64,000 bases of DNA, from assembly GCF_027474525.2 (NCBI RefSeq), contig NZ_CP114882.2, positions 620,001-684,000 of the forward strand. The letters run 5' to 3'. This DNA is from Flavobacterium lacustre. Its GTDB lineage: Bacteria > Bacteroidota > Bacteroidia > Flavobacteriales > Flavobacteriaceae. Within the stretch, counting starts at the first letter, position 1. Each line of letters opens with the position of its first letter. A model generated the notes under the pieces. It was not told the origin of the DNA, ran no database searches, and saw only the letters and a list, made by a program, of their open reading frames with translations. Below, one piece after another: positions 9,750-18,811 of this stretch. Both the position numbers and the translations under genes were made by a program.

Positions 9750-10205
9750 ATGGACGCATTAAGCTACAAGACACAATCAGCAAGCAAAGCCACAGTTACA
9801 AAAGAGTGGATTGTTGTAGATGCTGATGGTCACAACTTAGGTCGTCTTGCTTCAAAAGTCGCTATGATTTTGAGAGGTAAGTACAAGCCAAGTTACACAC
9901 CACACGTGGACTGCGGTGATAACGTAATCGTTATCAACTCAGAAAAAATCAACCTTACAGGTAACAAAATGGATGAAAAAACATACATCCGTCACACTGG
10001 TTACCCTGGAGGACAAAGAACTTTAACTGCTAAAGTATTGCAATCTAAAAACCCTGCATTATTAGTAGAGAAAGCGGTAAAAGGAATGTTACCTAAAAAT
10101 AAATTAGGAGCTGAACTTTTCAGAAATTTAAATGTTGTTGTAGGATCAGAGCACAAACAAGGCGCTCAAAAACCTAGAACTGTTAACCTAAACGATCTTA
10201 AGTAA
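9750..10205 (+). CDS. rplM: 50S ribosomal protein L13
   Basis: 151 residues. Family motifs are clear: WIVVDADGHNLGRLAS near the start, GKYKPSYTPHVDCGD, and the HTGYPGGQR and KGMLPKNKLG segments. An early-assembly protein of the large subunit that contacts 23S rRNA. The stop codon overlaps the start of rpsI by one base (TAATG), so the two are translationally coupled, as is typical of this conserved pair. Confidence 0.98.
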   Translation: MDALSYKTQSASKATVTKEWIVVDADGHNLGRLASKVAMILRGKYKPSYTPHVDCGDNVIVINSEKINLTGNKMDEKTYIRHTGYPGGQRTLTAKVLQSKNPALLVEKAVKGMLPKNKLGAELFRNLNVVVGSEHKQGAQKPRTVNLNDLK

Positions 10206-10591
10206 TGGGAGTTATTCACAAAATCGGTAGAAGAAAAACCGCTGTTGCACGTGTTTATGTTTCAGAAGGAACAGGAGTAATCACTGTAAACAAAAAAGAA
10301 TTCGCAACTTACTTTCCAACTGCAACTTTACAGTACAAAGTGTTACAACCAATGTCTATGACAGAAAATGTAAACAACTTTGACGTAAAAGTTAACGTTT
10401 ACGGAGGTGGTTCAACTGGTCAAGCAGAAGCTGTAAGAATGGCATTAGCACGCGTTATGTGTGAAGTAAATGCAGAAAACAGAGGAATATTGAAACCAGA
10501 AGGTTTATTAACAAGAGATCCAAGAATGGTTGAACGTAAGAAATTCGGTCAGAAGAAAGCTCGTAAGAGATTCCAATTCTCTAAACGTTAA
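10205..10591 (+). CDS. rpsI: 30S ribosomal protein S9
   Basis: 128 residues. IGRRKTAVARVYV near the start, the GGG-x-GQ-EAVRMALARV helix, and the conserved basic tail ending KKARKRFQFSKR, which in S9 reaches into the ribosomal P site. It starts on the last base of the rplM stop. A 10-bp hairpin follows the stop at 10600-10622. Confidence 0.98.
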   Translation: MGVIHKIGRRKTAVARVYVSEGTGVITVNKKEFATYFPTATLQYKVLQPMSMTENVNNFDVKVNVYGGGSTGQAEAVRMALARVMCEVNAENRGILKPEGLLTRDPRMVERKKFGQKKARKRFQFSKR

Positions 10592-10599
10592 TATTGCCT

Positions 10600-10622
10600 G
10601 TCTTGTGCAATTTGTACAAGAC
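10600..10622 (+). terminator. Hairpin after rpsI, likely terminator or processing site
   Basis: A 10-bp stem (GTCTTGTGCA with TGTACAAGAC, one G-U pair) and 3-nt loop. It is followed by TTATTAAT rather than a clean U run, so termination may be partial and let transcripts enter rpsB. Confidence 0.6.
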
Positions 10623-10659
10623 TTATTAATGATTAAATTTAAAAACAAAGTTGTTGTTG

Positions 10660-10755
10660 CTCTCCTACCGAGGTAGGAAATAGTTTAGCATCTAAATGTA
10701 CATAGCCGGGAAACCGCCATTTATACATTGCTAATCAACAGAACGTAAACTAGTA
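10660..10755 (+). ncRNA. Putative structured cis-regulatory leader of rpsB
   Basis: Upstream of rpsB the sequence is richer in GC than the spacers around it and folds locally. TCCTAC/GTAGGA (10663-10668, 10673-10678) forms a hairpin. TAAATG/CATTTA (10693-10698, 10718-10723) encloses a CGG-GAAA-CCG tetraloop stem (10707-10716). TTAGCA/TGCTAA (10685-10690, 10729-10734) closes it. AGTTTA (10682-10687) can instead pair with TAAACT (10746-10751), just before the start codon, giving two exclusive folds. S2 autoregulation of rpsB through its leader is known in other bacteria; the same role here is inference. Confidence 0.5.
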
Positions 10756-10760
10756 CAAAA

Positions 10761-11561
10761 ATGGCAAACAAAATAGAAGTTAAAGACTTACTAGAAGCAG
10801 GTGTTCACTTTGGACACATGACTAGAAAATGGGATCCAAACATGGCTCCTTATATTTATATGGAGCGTAATGGTATTCACATTATCAATCTATATAAAAC
10901 TGCAGCAAAAATCGAAGAGGCAAATGAAGCTTTGAAAAAAATTGCAGCATCAGGTAGAAAAATATTATTCGTAGCTACCAAAAAACAAGCAAAAGACATC
11001 GTTGCTGAAAAAGCAAAAGCAGCTAACATGCCATACATCACTGAAAGATGGCCTGGTGGAATGCTTACTAACTTCGTAACTATCCGTAAAGCTGTTAAAA
11101 AAATGGCAACTATTGATAAGATGAAGAAAGACGGAACTTTCATGACTTTGTCAAAAAAAGAACGTCTTCAAGTAGATCGTCTTCGTGCTAAATTAGAGAA
11201 AAACTTAGGTTCAATCGCTGACATGTCAAGACTACCAGCTGCATTGTTCGTAGTAGATATCAAAGCCGAACACATCGCAATAAAAGAAGCTCAAAAATTA
11301 AACATTCCAGTTTTTGCAATGGTTGATACAAATTCTGATCCTCGTGAAGTAGAATATGTAATTCCTGCAAATGATGATGCTTCTAAATCAATTGATAAAA
11401 TTTTAACTTTAGTTACTGCTGCCATCGTTGAAGGTCTTTCTGATAGAGGATCTGACAAAGAAGGTGAAGCAACTGCTGAAGTAGCTGCTCCTGCTGCTGC
11501 CGAAGCTGTTGAAGCAACTCCAGCTGTTGAAGCTGAAGCTCCTGCTGCAACTGAAGAATAA
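10761..11561 (+). CDS. rpsB: 30S ribosomal protein S2
   Basis: 266 residues. It opens with VKDLLEAGVHFGHMTRKWDP and contains MAPYIYMERNGIHIIN, TERWPGGMLTNF and the PVFAMVDTNSDP segment, all diagnostic of S2. The last ~35 residues are an Ala/Glu/Pro-rich acidic extension beyond the normal fold, as seen in other Bacteroidetes. It is followed 135 bp later by tsf, the usual rpsB-tsf pair, with a long inverted repeat in the gap. Confidence 0.98.
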   Translation: MANKIEVKDLLEAGVHFGHMTRKWDPNMAPYIYMERNGIHIINLYKTAAKIEEANEALKKIAASGRKILFVATKKQAKDIVAEKAKAANMPYITERWPGGMLTNFVTIRKAVKKMATIDKMKKDGTFMTLSKKERLQVDRLRAKLEKNLGSIADMSRLPAALFVVDIKAEHIAIKEAQKLNIPVFAMVDTNSDPREVEYVIPANDDASKSIDKILTLVTAAIVEGLSDRGSDKEGEATAEVAAPAAAEAVEATPAVEAEAPAATEE

Positions 11562-11571
11562 ATAAACATTT

Positions 11572-11667
11572 AAATTCCAAGTTTTAAATTCCTCTCCATA
11601 AAAAAATTAGAAACCTAAAGTTGATAATTTAATAAAATTGGAATTCGGAATTTGAAAGTTGGAATTT
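11572..11667. repeat. 21-bp imperfect inverted repeat between rpsB and tsf
   Basis: The arm at 11572-11592 and the reverse complement of 11647-11667 agree at 19 of 21 positions, with a 54-nt loop. Both arms contain AAATTCC twice in the same sense. The mRNA could form a long hairpin here, which might process or attenuate rpsB-tsf transcripts. It looks like a mobile-type intergenic repeat rather than a terminator because there is no U run right after it. Confidence 0.7.
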
Positions 11668-11696
11668 TTACTTTTAACACATAAAAAATATACAAT

Positions 11697-12521
11697 ATGG
11701 CAACAATTACTGCTGCAGACGTAAATAAATTAAGAACAATCACTGGTGCAGGAATGATGGACTGCAAGAAAGCCTTGGTTGAAGCAGAAGGAGATTTTGA
11801 TTTAGCTATCGAAAACTTACGTAAGAAAGGACAAAAAGTAGCTGCTAACCGTTCAGATAGAGAATCTACTGAAGGTGCTGCTATTGCTGTTGTAAACGCT
11901 GACAAAACTGCTGGTGTTGTAATCACTTTAAACTGTGAGACTGACTTTGTGGGAATGAATGAGAACTTTGTAAAAATGGCTACTGAAATGGCTAATTTAG
12001 CATTGAACTTCAATACTAAAGAAGAATTTTTAGCTGCTGATTACAACGGAATCACTGTTGCTGATAAATTAATAGAACAAACTGGAGTTATCGGTGAAAA
12101 ACTAGAAATCAGAACTTTCGAAAAATTAGAAGGTGCTTTTATCGGATCTTACATCCACTCTGGAAACAAAATCGCTACCTTGGTTGCATTATCTGCAAAA
12201 TTAGAAGGTACTGACGAAGTTGCTAGAAACATCGCTATGCAAGCTGCCGCTATGGCTCCAATCGCATTAGACGAAACAGGAGTTGATGCTGACACTATCG
12301 CTAAAGAAATCGAAATTGCTAAAGACATCCTACGTCAAGAAGGAAAACCAGAAGCAATGTTAGACAATATCGCTAAAGGTAAATTAGCTCGTTTCTTTAA
12401 AGATAACACATTAGTTAACCAAGATTATATCAAAGACAATAAATTAAGCGTTGCTGCTTATGCTAAATCTTTAGACAAAGATCTTATCGTTACAGGTTTC
12501 AAAAGAGCTGCTTTAGGATAA
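11697..12521 (+). CDS. tsf: Elongation factor Ts
   Basis: 274 residues. It has the N-terminal UBA-like domain (VNKLRTITGAGMMDCKKALVEA), the core with TDFVGMNENF (the TDF motif that contacts EF-Tu), and the C-terminal GKLARFFKDNTLVNQDYIKD region. It recycles EF-Tu by nucleotide exchange. Downstream of rpsB, with a strong terminator at 12583-12617. Confidence 0.98.
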   Translation: MATITAADVNKLRTITGAGMMDCKKALVEAEGDFDLAIENLRKKGQKVAANRSDRESTEGAAIAVVNADKTAGVVITLNCETDFVGMNENFVKMATEMANLALNFNTKEEFLAADYNGITVADKLIEQTGVIGEKLEIRTFEKLEGAFIGSYIHSGNKIATLVALSAKLEGTDEVARNIAMQAAAMAPIALDETGVDADTIAKEIEIAKDILRQEGKPEAMLDNIAKGKLARFFKDNTLVNQDYIKDNKLSVAAYAKSLDKDLIVTGFKRAALG

Positions 12522-12582
12522 TTTATTCTGAACTCGTTTCAGATTCTAAATTTATTTTAGAAATTTTCTAAACCAAAATATT

Positions 12583-12617
12583 AAATCCCATTCGAGATAC
12601 GAATGGGATTTTTCTTT
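12583..12617 (+). terminator. Terminator of the rpsB-tsf operon
   Basis: A perfect 12-bp stem AAATCCCATTCG / CGAATGGGATTT with a 5-nt loop, followed by a T-rich run. Confidence 0.9.
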
Positions 12618-12667
12618 TAAAAAACTCCTGCGAGTACAGTAAAAACATAAATTTCAAATTAAAATAC

Positions 12668-12675
12668 TAAATTTG
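12668..12675 (+). promoter_or_regulatory. -7 element (TAAATTTG) for the yhhQ-tag operon
   Basis: TAAATTTG lies 19 bp before the yhhQ start; the -33 element is not obvious. Confidence 0.4.
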
Positions 12676-12694
12676 AAAAACTAATATTTTTTCT

Positions 12695-13348
12695 ATGTTT
12701 AAAACCAAAAAAGAACTTGTATTCGTAATCCTGGCCGGGATTTTCATTACCAATTCGGTTGTTGCTGAATTAATTGGTGGTAAACTCATACAAATAGGTC
12801 CTTTTGTAATGAGTATTGGTATTTTGCCTTGGCCAATCGTTTTTTTGACAACCGATTTAATCAATGAATATTTTGGAGAAAAAGGAGTCAAAAAACTCTC
12901 TATAATCACTGCTTGTCTAATTGCTTATGCTTTTATCATTTTACTTTTGGCCATTACAATCCCGGCAGCAAAAGGAATCAGTCCGGTGAATGACGAACAG
13001 TTTCAAGCCGTTTTTGGACAAAGTATGTGGATTATTGTTGGAAGTATTATTGCCTTTTTAGTTTCGCAATTAATTGACGTAACCGTTTTTTGGTTTTTTA
13101 AAAAGAAAACGGGAAATCAAAAAATATGGCTGAGAGCTACTGGTTCTACCGTTATTTCACAATTATTTGACTCTTTTATTGTATTAGGAATTGCGTTTTG
13201 GCTGCCCGGAAAAATCAACTTTGATACATTTATAAGCTCTGCTTTGACAGGCTACACATTCAAATTATGTGTTGCAGTTGTATTAACGCCACTAATTTAT
13301 TTAGGACACTATTTAATAAAAAAATATTTAGCAGAAGATACCCAATAA
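12695..13348 (+). CDS. yhhQ: Queuosine precursor transporter (YhhQ/DUF165 family)
   Basis: 217 residues with about six transmembrane segments. The motifs VVAELIGGKL and WPIVFLTTDLINEYFGEKGVKK, and later QLIDVTVFWFFKK and RATGSTVISQLFDSFIVLGIAFW, are typical of this family, which imports preQ0/preQ1 for tRNA modification. Followed 3 bp later by tag, so they are probably co-transcribed. Confidence 0.9.
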   Translation: MFKTKKELVFVILAGIFITNSVVAELIGGKLIQIGPFVMSIGILPWPIVFLTTDLINEYFGEKGVKKLSIITACLIAYAFIILLLAITIPAAKGISPVNDEQFQAVFGQSMWIIVGSIIAFLVSQLIDVTVFWFFKKKTGNQKIWLRATGSTVISQLFDSFIVLGIAFWLPGKINFDTFISSALTGYTFKLCVAVVLTPLIYLGHYLIKKYLAEDTQ

Positions 13349-13351
13349 ATT

Positions 13352-13927
13352 ATGGATGATAAAAAAAGATGCAACTGGTGTAATTCAAGTGATTTATACA
13401 AAAAATATCATGACGAAGAATGGGGAGTTCCGGTTTATGACGACGAAACTTTATTTGAGTTTTTAATTTTAGAAACTTTTCAAGCTGGATTAAGCTGGAT
13501 AACCATTTTGAACAAAAGAGAAAATTTCAGACTCGCTTTTGATGCTTTTGACTATAAAAAAATAGCAACCTATTCCGAAGATAAAATCCAAGAATTACTT
13601 CTTGACACAGGTATTATTCGTAATCGATTAAAGGTTAGAGCAGCCGTTTCAAATGCAATAGCTTTCATGAAAGTTCAGGAAGAATTCGGCACTTTTTCAA
13701 ACTACATATGGAAATTTGTCGACGGAAAACCAATTGTAAACAACCTGAAAAATTTTTCAGATGCTAAAGCCACGACTCCACTTTCTGATACCATAAGTAA
13801 GGATTTGAAGAAACGCGGGTTCAAATTTGTAGGCTCAACAGTCGTTTATGCGCATATGCAGGCAACCGGAATGGTAAACGATCATTTTGCCGATTGCTGG
13901 AAGAGAACGGAAGATTCAACTCTTTAA
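13352..13927 (+). CDS. tag: DNA-3-methyladenine glycosylase I
   Basis: 191 residues. KKRCNWCNSSDLYKKYHDEEWGVP near the start supplies the Cys and His zinc ligands, LETFQAGLSWITILNKRENFR carries the base-binding pocket, and NDHFADCW at the end supplies the last His and Cys. It removes 3-methyladenine in base-excision repair. Its last 12 bases overlap the end of the convergent aat gene. Confidence 0.95.
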   Translation: MDDKKRCNWCNSSDLYKKYHDEEWGVPVYDDETLFEFLILETFQAGLSWITILNKRENFRLAFDAFDYKKIATYSEDKIQELLLDTGIIRNRLKVRAAVSNAIAFMKVQEEFGTFSNYIWKFVDGKPIVNNLKNFSDAKATTPLSDTISKDLKKRGFKFVGSTVVYAHMQATGMVNDHFADCWKRTEDSTL

Positions 13928-14551
13928 AATCGATATAAATGCTTCCCGTTCAATTTCCCTGCATCCCAAACTCTCGAGATGCGAATTATAAACCTGGCAG
14001 TCCAATAGTTTATAATTTACTTCTTTCAACTGATTGACCAAAGCGATAAACGCTACTTTTGAAGCATTTGAAACTTTAGAAAACATACTTTCTCCACAGA
14101 AGATATTTCCCAAATCTATTCCGTATAAACCACCAACCAAAAGCTCATCCTGCCAAACCTCAACTGATTTGGCTACACCTAATTCATGAAGTCTACAATA
14201 AGCTTCAATCATATCATTCGTTATCCAAGTACCATTTTGTCCCTCGCGTTTTATATTTTGGCAATTTGAAATAACATCCCTAAAATTTTGATTGAAAGTT
14301 ACTTTAAAGACGTTTCTATTCAGAATATTTCGCATACTCTTTGAAACAACTAGTTCGTTAAGAAACAAAACCATTCTGGGATTGGGTGACCACCAAAGTA
14401 TCGGTTCTCCATCTTCAAACCAAGGAAAAACACCGCTTTTATAAGCTAACATAAGCCGTTCTGGAGATAAGTCACCTCCAATAGCAAGTATTCCGTCAGC
14501 ATTAGCTTCGGAGACCGGAGGAAAAAACAATGTTTTAGATACGTAATACAT
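13916..14551 (-). CDS. aat: Leucyl/phenylalanyl-tRNA--protein transferase
   Basis: 211 residues. SGVFPWFEDGEPILWWSPNP, NGTWITNDMIEAY, HELGVAKSVEVW and GLYGIDLGNIFCGESMFS are the family hallmarks. It adds Leu or Phe to proteins starting with Arg or Lys, tagging them for ClpAP under the N-end rule. The gene ends inside the last 12 bases of tag on the other strand. A possible -7 box (TAGTTTTG, 14628-14635) is upstream. Confidence 0.96.
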   Translation of the reverse strand: MYYVSKTLFFPPVSEANADGILAIGGDLSPERLMLAYKSGVFPWFEDGEPILWWSPNPRMVLFLNELVVSKSMRNILNRNVFKVTFNQNFRDVISNCQNIKREGQNGTWITNDMIEAYCRLHELGVAKSVEVWQDELLVGGLYGIDLGNIFCGESMFSKVSNASKVAFIALVNQLKEVNYKLLDCQVYNSHLESLGCREIEREAFISILKS

Positions 14552-14765
14552 AAAAGCCTTACAGCTACATTTTTGGTTAAGCTTTATTTAGACAAAACAC
14601 TTTATAATTTTGAATTTGCTTCTCATACAAAACTATACTTTCATATAAAGATAAATATAATTCAGACCCGATACACTTAACTTTTAATAAATTGGAGTTC
14701 AGTACACTTTATTTGTAACGAAAATCTGGACACAAGCAAAACGAACTAATGAAATAAATAGCACT

Positions 14766-14795
14766 AAAAAAACAGCTACCAAAATGATAGCTGTT
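14766..14795 (-). terminator. Terminator after nrdA
   Basis: Stem AACAGCTA / TAGCTGTT (14771-14778, 14788-14795) with a T run on the minus strand (14766-14770). It ends the minus-strand nrdA transcript. Confidence 0.85.
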
Positions 14796-14820
14796 TCATA
14801 TAAATCGTTAATCTAAATCT

Positions 14821-17235
14821 TTATGAGCCACACATTTCGCATTCGTCTGGACCAGCGTTCTTAGCCAGTTCAATCATCGCTCTGTATTCGTCGGCAGTCA
14901 TTTCTACTTGCTCCGCTACTACCGGAATAGCAATTGACTGCTCTTTAATTTCCATTGGCTCTGCTTTTTTATCATTGTTTAATGTAAATTTAATTGCATC
15001 TACCGCTGATTTAGTTCTTAAATAATACATTCCCGTTTTTAATCCGGATTGCCAAGCATAGAAATGCATCGATGTCAATTTAGAATAATTGGCATTTTGC
15101 ATAAATAAATTCAATGATTGAGATTGATCTACAAAATAACCACGTTGACGTGACATATCGATAATGTCTTTCATAGACATTTCCCAAACAGTTTTGTACA
15201 ATTCTTTCAAATCTTGCGGAATATTAAGGTCTTGAACAGAACCGTTATTTCGCATTAATTCTTGTTTCAACGTTTCATTCCACAATCCGCGCTCCACTAA
15301 ATCATGCAACAAGTGTTTATTTACCACAATAAACTCACCTGAAAGTACTCTTCTAGTGTATATGTTAGAAGTATATGGTTCAAAAGCTTCGTTGTTACCT
15401 AAAATTTGAGAAGTAGAAGCCGTTGGCATTGGTGCTACTAACAAAGAGTTTCTCACACCGTGTTCCATAACTTCTTTTCGTAAGGAAGCCCAGTCCCAAC
15501 GACCAGATAATTCTTCATCTTTCATTCCCCACAAATTGAACTGGAATTCTCCTTGTGACATTGGCGAACCTTCAAAAGTAGAATATGGTCCTTCTTCTTT
15601 AGCCATTTCCATTGAAGCGGTAACAGCTGCAAAATATAAAGTTTCGAATATCTCCTGGTTCATTTTTTTAGCTTCATCGCTGGTAAATGGCAAACGCAAC
15701 ATGATAAAAGCATCGGCTAATCCTTGTACTCCAAGACCAACTGGTCTGTGACGCATATTAGAATTTTCAGCTTCTTTTACCGGATAATAATTTCTGTCAA
15801 TAACTTTATTCAAGTTTCTGGTTACGCGTTTAGTAACCGTAAATAACAAATCATGATTGAATTTTTTGTTTTCTACAAACATTGGCAACGAAAGTGACGC
15901 CAAGTTACAAACCGCAATTTCATCTTTTGAAGTGTATTCCATAATCTCTGTACACAAATTCGAAGAACGAATCGTACCTAGATTTTTTTGATTTGATTTT
16001 CTGTTGGCAGCATCTTTATACAACATATAAGGCGTTCCAGTTTCGATTTGGGATTCCAGAATTTTCTCCCACAATTCATGCGCTTTGATGGTTTTTCTAC
16101 CTTTTCCGGCTTTTTCGTAATCCGTGTACATTTTTTCAAAATCATCTCCATACACGTCATACAATCCAGGACATTCGTTAGGACACATTAACGTCCAATA
16201 ACTATCTTCCTGTACCCGTTTCATAAACAAATCAGAAGTCCACATGGCAAAGAACAAATCTCTCGCACGCATTTCTTCTTTTCCGGTATTCTTTTTCAAA
16301 TCTAGGAATTCAAAGATATCCGCATGCCAAGTTTCAATATATATAGCAAAACTACCTTTACGTTTTCCACCACCTTGATCTACATAACGTGCTGTATCAT
16401 TAAAAACACGCAACATTGGAACAATTCCGTTTGACGTTCCGTTAGTGCCGCGAATATAAGAACCCGTTGCACGAACATTGTGAATAGAAAGCCCAATTCC
16501 ACCTGCTGATTGTGAGATTTTTGCCGTCTGTTTCAACGTATCGTAAATTCCGTCAATGCTGTCATCCTGCATAGCCAAAAGGAAACAAGAAGACATTTGC
16601 GCTTTTGGTGTCCCCGCATTAAATAATGTTGGTGTTGCATGCGTAAAGAATTTTTTTGACATTAAGTCGTACGTTTCTATTACTGATGCCAAATCATCTA
16701 AGTGAATCCCAACCGCAACACGCATCAACATATGTTGTGGACGTTCTACGATTTTACCATTTATTTTTAGCAAATACGATCTTTCTAAGGTTTTAAAACC
16801 AAAATAATCGTAGTTAAAATCTCTGTTATATATTACATGCGAATCCAAAAATTCAGCATTTTTCATAATCACTTCATGCACTTCATCCGATAACAAAGGC
16901 GCATATTGTCCGTTTCTTGGATTCACATAATTAAACATATCATTCATCGTTTCCGAGAATGATTTTTTAGTATTAGAATGTAAATTTGAAATTGCTATAC
17001 GGGCCGCTAACTGAGCATAATCAGGGTGTGCAATAGTCATTGATGCCGCAGTTTCGGCTGCTAAATTATCTAATTCTGACGTAGAAACTCCATCATACAG
17101 TCCTTCAATTACTCGCATTGCTACTTTTACAGCATCAACCAAATCATTTAAACCATAACATAGTTTTTTAATTCTATCTGTGATTTTGTCGAACATTACA
17201 GGCTCTTTATGGCCATCTCTTTTTACTACGTACAT
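14821..17235 (-). CDS. nrdA: Ribonucleoside-diphosphate reductase, alpha subunit (class Ia)
   Basis: 804 residues. An ATP-cone (residues 1-90, [16 protein letters not shown]) gives allosteric control. The active site is intact: Cys217 (SSCFLL), Asn426/Cys428/Glu430 (NLCTE) and Cys443 ([10 protein letters not shown]), plus the radical-transfer tyrosine pair in GMYYLRT and the C-terminal CEMCGS cysteine pair that is re-reduced by thioredoxin. The sequence resembles eukaryotic R1 more than E. coli NrdA. It makes deoxynucleotides together with NrdB, encoded 244 bp upstream on the same strand. Confidence 0.98.
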   Translation of the reverse strand: MYVVKRDGHKEPVMFDKITDRIKKLCYGLNDLVDAVKVAMRVIEGLYDGVSTSELDNLAAETAASMTIAHPDYAQLAARIAISNLHSNTKKSFSETMNDMFNYVNPRNGQYAPLLSDEVHEVIMKNAEFLDSHVIYNRDFNYDYFGFKTLERSYLLKINGKIVERPQHMLMRVAVGIHLDDLASVIETYDLMSKKFFTHATPTLFNAGTPKAQMSSCFLLAMQDDSIDGIYDTLKQTAKISQSAGGIGLSIHNVRATGSYIRGTNGTSNGIVPMLRVFNDTARYVDQGGGKRKGSFAIYIETWHADIFEFLDLKKNTGKEEMRARDLFFAMWTSDLFMKRVQEDSYWTLMCPNECPGLYDVYGDDFEKMYTDYEKAGKGRKTIKAHELWEKILESQIETGTPYMLYKDAANRKSNQKNLGTIRSSNLCTEIMEYTSKDEIAVCNLASLSLPMFVENKKFNHDLLFTVTKRVTRNLNKVIDRNYYPVKEAENSNMRHRPVGLGVQGLADAFIMLRLPFTSDEAKKMNQEIFETLYFAAVTASMEMAKEEGPYSTFEGSPMSQGEFQFNLWGMKDEELSGRWDWASLRKEVMEHGVRNSLLVAPMPTASTSQILGNNEAFEPYTSNIYTRRVLSGEFIVVNKHLLHDLVERGLWNETLKQELMRNNGSVQDLNIPQDLKELYKTVWEMSMKDIIDMSRQRGYFVDQSQSLNLFMQNANYSKLTSMHFYAWQSGLKTGMYYLRTKSAVDAIKFTLNNDKKAEPMEIKEQSIAIPVVAEQVEMTADEYRAMIELAKNAGPDECEMCGS

Positions 17236-17297
17236 ACTTTTGTTTGTTTTTAAAACAGAAAATCCCTTCGCTGTTTTTCGTTATTTGTAATTTATGC

Positions 17298-17305
17298 CAA
17301 ACTTA
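17298..17305 (-). promoter_or_regulatory. -7 element (TAAGTTTG) upstream of nrdA
   Basis: TAAGTTTG on the minus strand, about 63 bp from the nrdA start. The same 10-mer, AATAAGTTTG, occurs before nrdB. It suggests nrdA has its own promoter in addition to read-through from nrdB. Confidence 0.4.
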
Positions 17306-17321
17306 TTTCAGCATTTTTTTT

Positions 17322-17403
17322 GGAGCTATTTCCAGCTATCCATTGCAATCTTTTTATTTTTTAAAGAAAAAAAATAAAAAGGATTTCCATTACTATCTGG
17401 GCT
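17322..17403. repeat. Dispersed flavobacterial-type intergenic repeat between nrdB and nrdA
   Basis: The unit runs from GGAGCTATTTCCAGCTATCC through a perfect T/A-rich hairpin centre (17351-17380) to GGATTTCC and ATCTGGGCT. I recall close variants of this element between genes in many Flavobacterium chromosomes. It is non-coding; the short open frame across it is a by-product. Only one copy is seen in this window. Confidence 0.55.
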
Positions 17404-17479
17404 ATGACCGCAGCAACATTCAGAAATTCAGTATAATCAAGATCATTTAAAAAGAAAAATGGTCCAAGAAAATTAATTT

Positions 17480-18457
17480 TTAAAACTCAGCATCAAAGGA
17501 TATTTTCTGAGCATCAACATCAGTATTCATAACACCTGATTTTTGATATTCACCTACTTTTTTCTCAAAGAAATTAGTTTTCCCTTGAAGCGAAATCATA
17601 TCCATAAAATCAAAAGGATTTGAAGTATTGTAAACTCTTTCACAACCTAATTCCACTAACAATCTATCAGTTACAAACTCTAAATATTGCGTCATTAAAA
17701 CCGCATTCATACCAATCAAACTTACTGGTATAGATTCTGTGATAAATTCTCTTTCAATATCTAAAGCATTAACAATAATTTCTTTGATTCTGTCTTTTGG
17801 AACTTTATTAATCAAATGGTGATTGTGTAAATGCACCGCAAAATCACAGTGAACTCCTTCGTCACGAGAAATCAATTCGTTAGAAAAAGTTAATCCCGGC
17901 ATTAATCCACGTTTTTTCAACCAAAAAATAGAACAGAAACTTCCGGAGAAGAAAATCCCTTCAACCGCTGCAAAAGCAATCAATCGTTCAGCAAAAGAAT
18001 CCGATTCAATCCATTTTAATGCCCATTCTGCTTTTTTCTTAATAGCAGGAAAAACATCTATCGCAGTAAACAATTCATTTTTCTCTGCTTCATCTTTTAC
18101 ATAGGTATCAATCAAAAGAGAATACGTTTCGCTGTGAATGTTTTCCATCATGATTTGAAAACCATAAAAGAATTTTGCTTCAGCATATTGCACTTCATTC
18201 ACGAAATTTTCAGCAAGATTTTCATTTACAATTCCATCAGAAGCAGCAAAAAAAGCAAGAATATGTTTAATGAAATACTTTTCATCATCACTAAGTTTAT
18301 TATTCCAGTCGTTTAAATCCTGAGACAAATCAATTTCTTCTGCAGTCCAGATACTGGCTTCCATTTTTTTGTACCATTCCCAGATATCATGGTGCTTGAT
18401 AGGAAAAATTACGAAACGATTTTTATTTTCTTGTAAAATTGGTTCAACTTGCATCAT
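17480..18457 (-). CDS. nrdB: Ribonucleoside-diphosphate reductase, beta subunit (class Ia)
   Basis: 325 residues. The di-iron ligands are visible: Asp43 (WTAEEIDLS), Glu105 and His108 (MENIHSE), the second Glu in [11 protein letters not shown], and Glu/His in RDEGVHCDF. Tyr112 (HSETYSLL) is the radical tyrosine, so this is a normal tyrosyl-radical R2 close to the eukaryotic type. The C-terminal tail (KISFDAEF) should dock on NrdA. The start may be either of two adjacent ATGs. A TAAGTTTG box lies 89 bp upstream. Confidence 0.98.
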   Translation of the reverse strand: MMQVEPILQENKNRFVIFPIKHHDIWEWYKKMEASIWTAEEIDLSQDLNDWNNKLSDDEKYFIKHILAFFAASDGIVNENLAENFVNEVQYAEAKFFYGFQIMMENIHSETYSLLIDTYVKDEAEKNELFTAIDVFPAIKKKAEWALKWIESDSFAERLIAFAAVEGIFFSGSFCSIFWLKKRGLMPGLTFSNELISRDEGVHCDFAVHLHNHHLINKVPKDRIKEIIVNALDIEREFITESIPVSLIGMNAVLMTQYLEFVTDRLLVELGCERVYNTSNPFDFMDMISLQGKTNFFEKKVGEYQKSGVMNTDVDAQKISFDAEF

Positions 18458-18811
18458 TATGATTGTTTATTTTTTTGAGATTGTAACGGAATTTTATCCG
18501 TTTTGAGAATTACAAAGATTGTGAAATAATGCGGTTAATAAAAGTCAAACTTATTCACAATAAGCTCTAGTTTTTAACAAATGGAAAAAATTAGAATATT
18601 TTTAATGATTTTTTCAAACTACTGAAAAACAGTATTTTAAAAAATTATAAATTAGAAAAAGCACCGTAAAATATAGGATTTTTGAAAGAGGAAACAAGAA
18701 AAATTTTGATTTTTTTTGAAAACATTTTTCATTCGACTTTTCCTCTTTTTTTTTAATTTAAAGGATATAAAGCCACTAAAAAATTTCTTGTTTTTAAATT
18801 TGTTTTTTTTG
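18458..18811. other. Gene-free spacer upstream of nrdB
   Basis: 354 bp, extremely AT-rich with long T/A runs. Apart from a possible nrdB -7 element (TAAGTTTG at 18546-18553 on minus) I see no gene, terminator or clear NrdR-box pair. Confidence 0.6.
18546..18553 (-). promoter_or_regulatory. -7 element (TAAGTTTG) upstream of nrdB
   Basis: It matches TAnnTTTG and shares AATAAGTTTG with the nrdA upstream region. A TTTG lies further upstream but at 24 bp instead of 19. Confidence 0.35.

Noticed and set aside
11291..11569. 92-codon minus-strand frame inside rpsB
   Set aside because: Antisense shadow of the Ala/Glu-rich S2 tail; its Ser/Ala-rich makeup is a mirror effect.
17244..17450. 68-codon plus-strand frame between nrdB and nrdA
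   Set aside because: It spans the intergenic repeat; composition is low-complexity and lacks a sensible start or neighbours.
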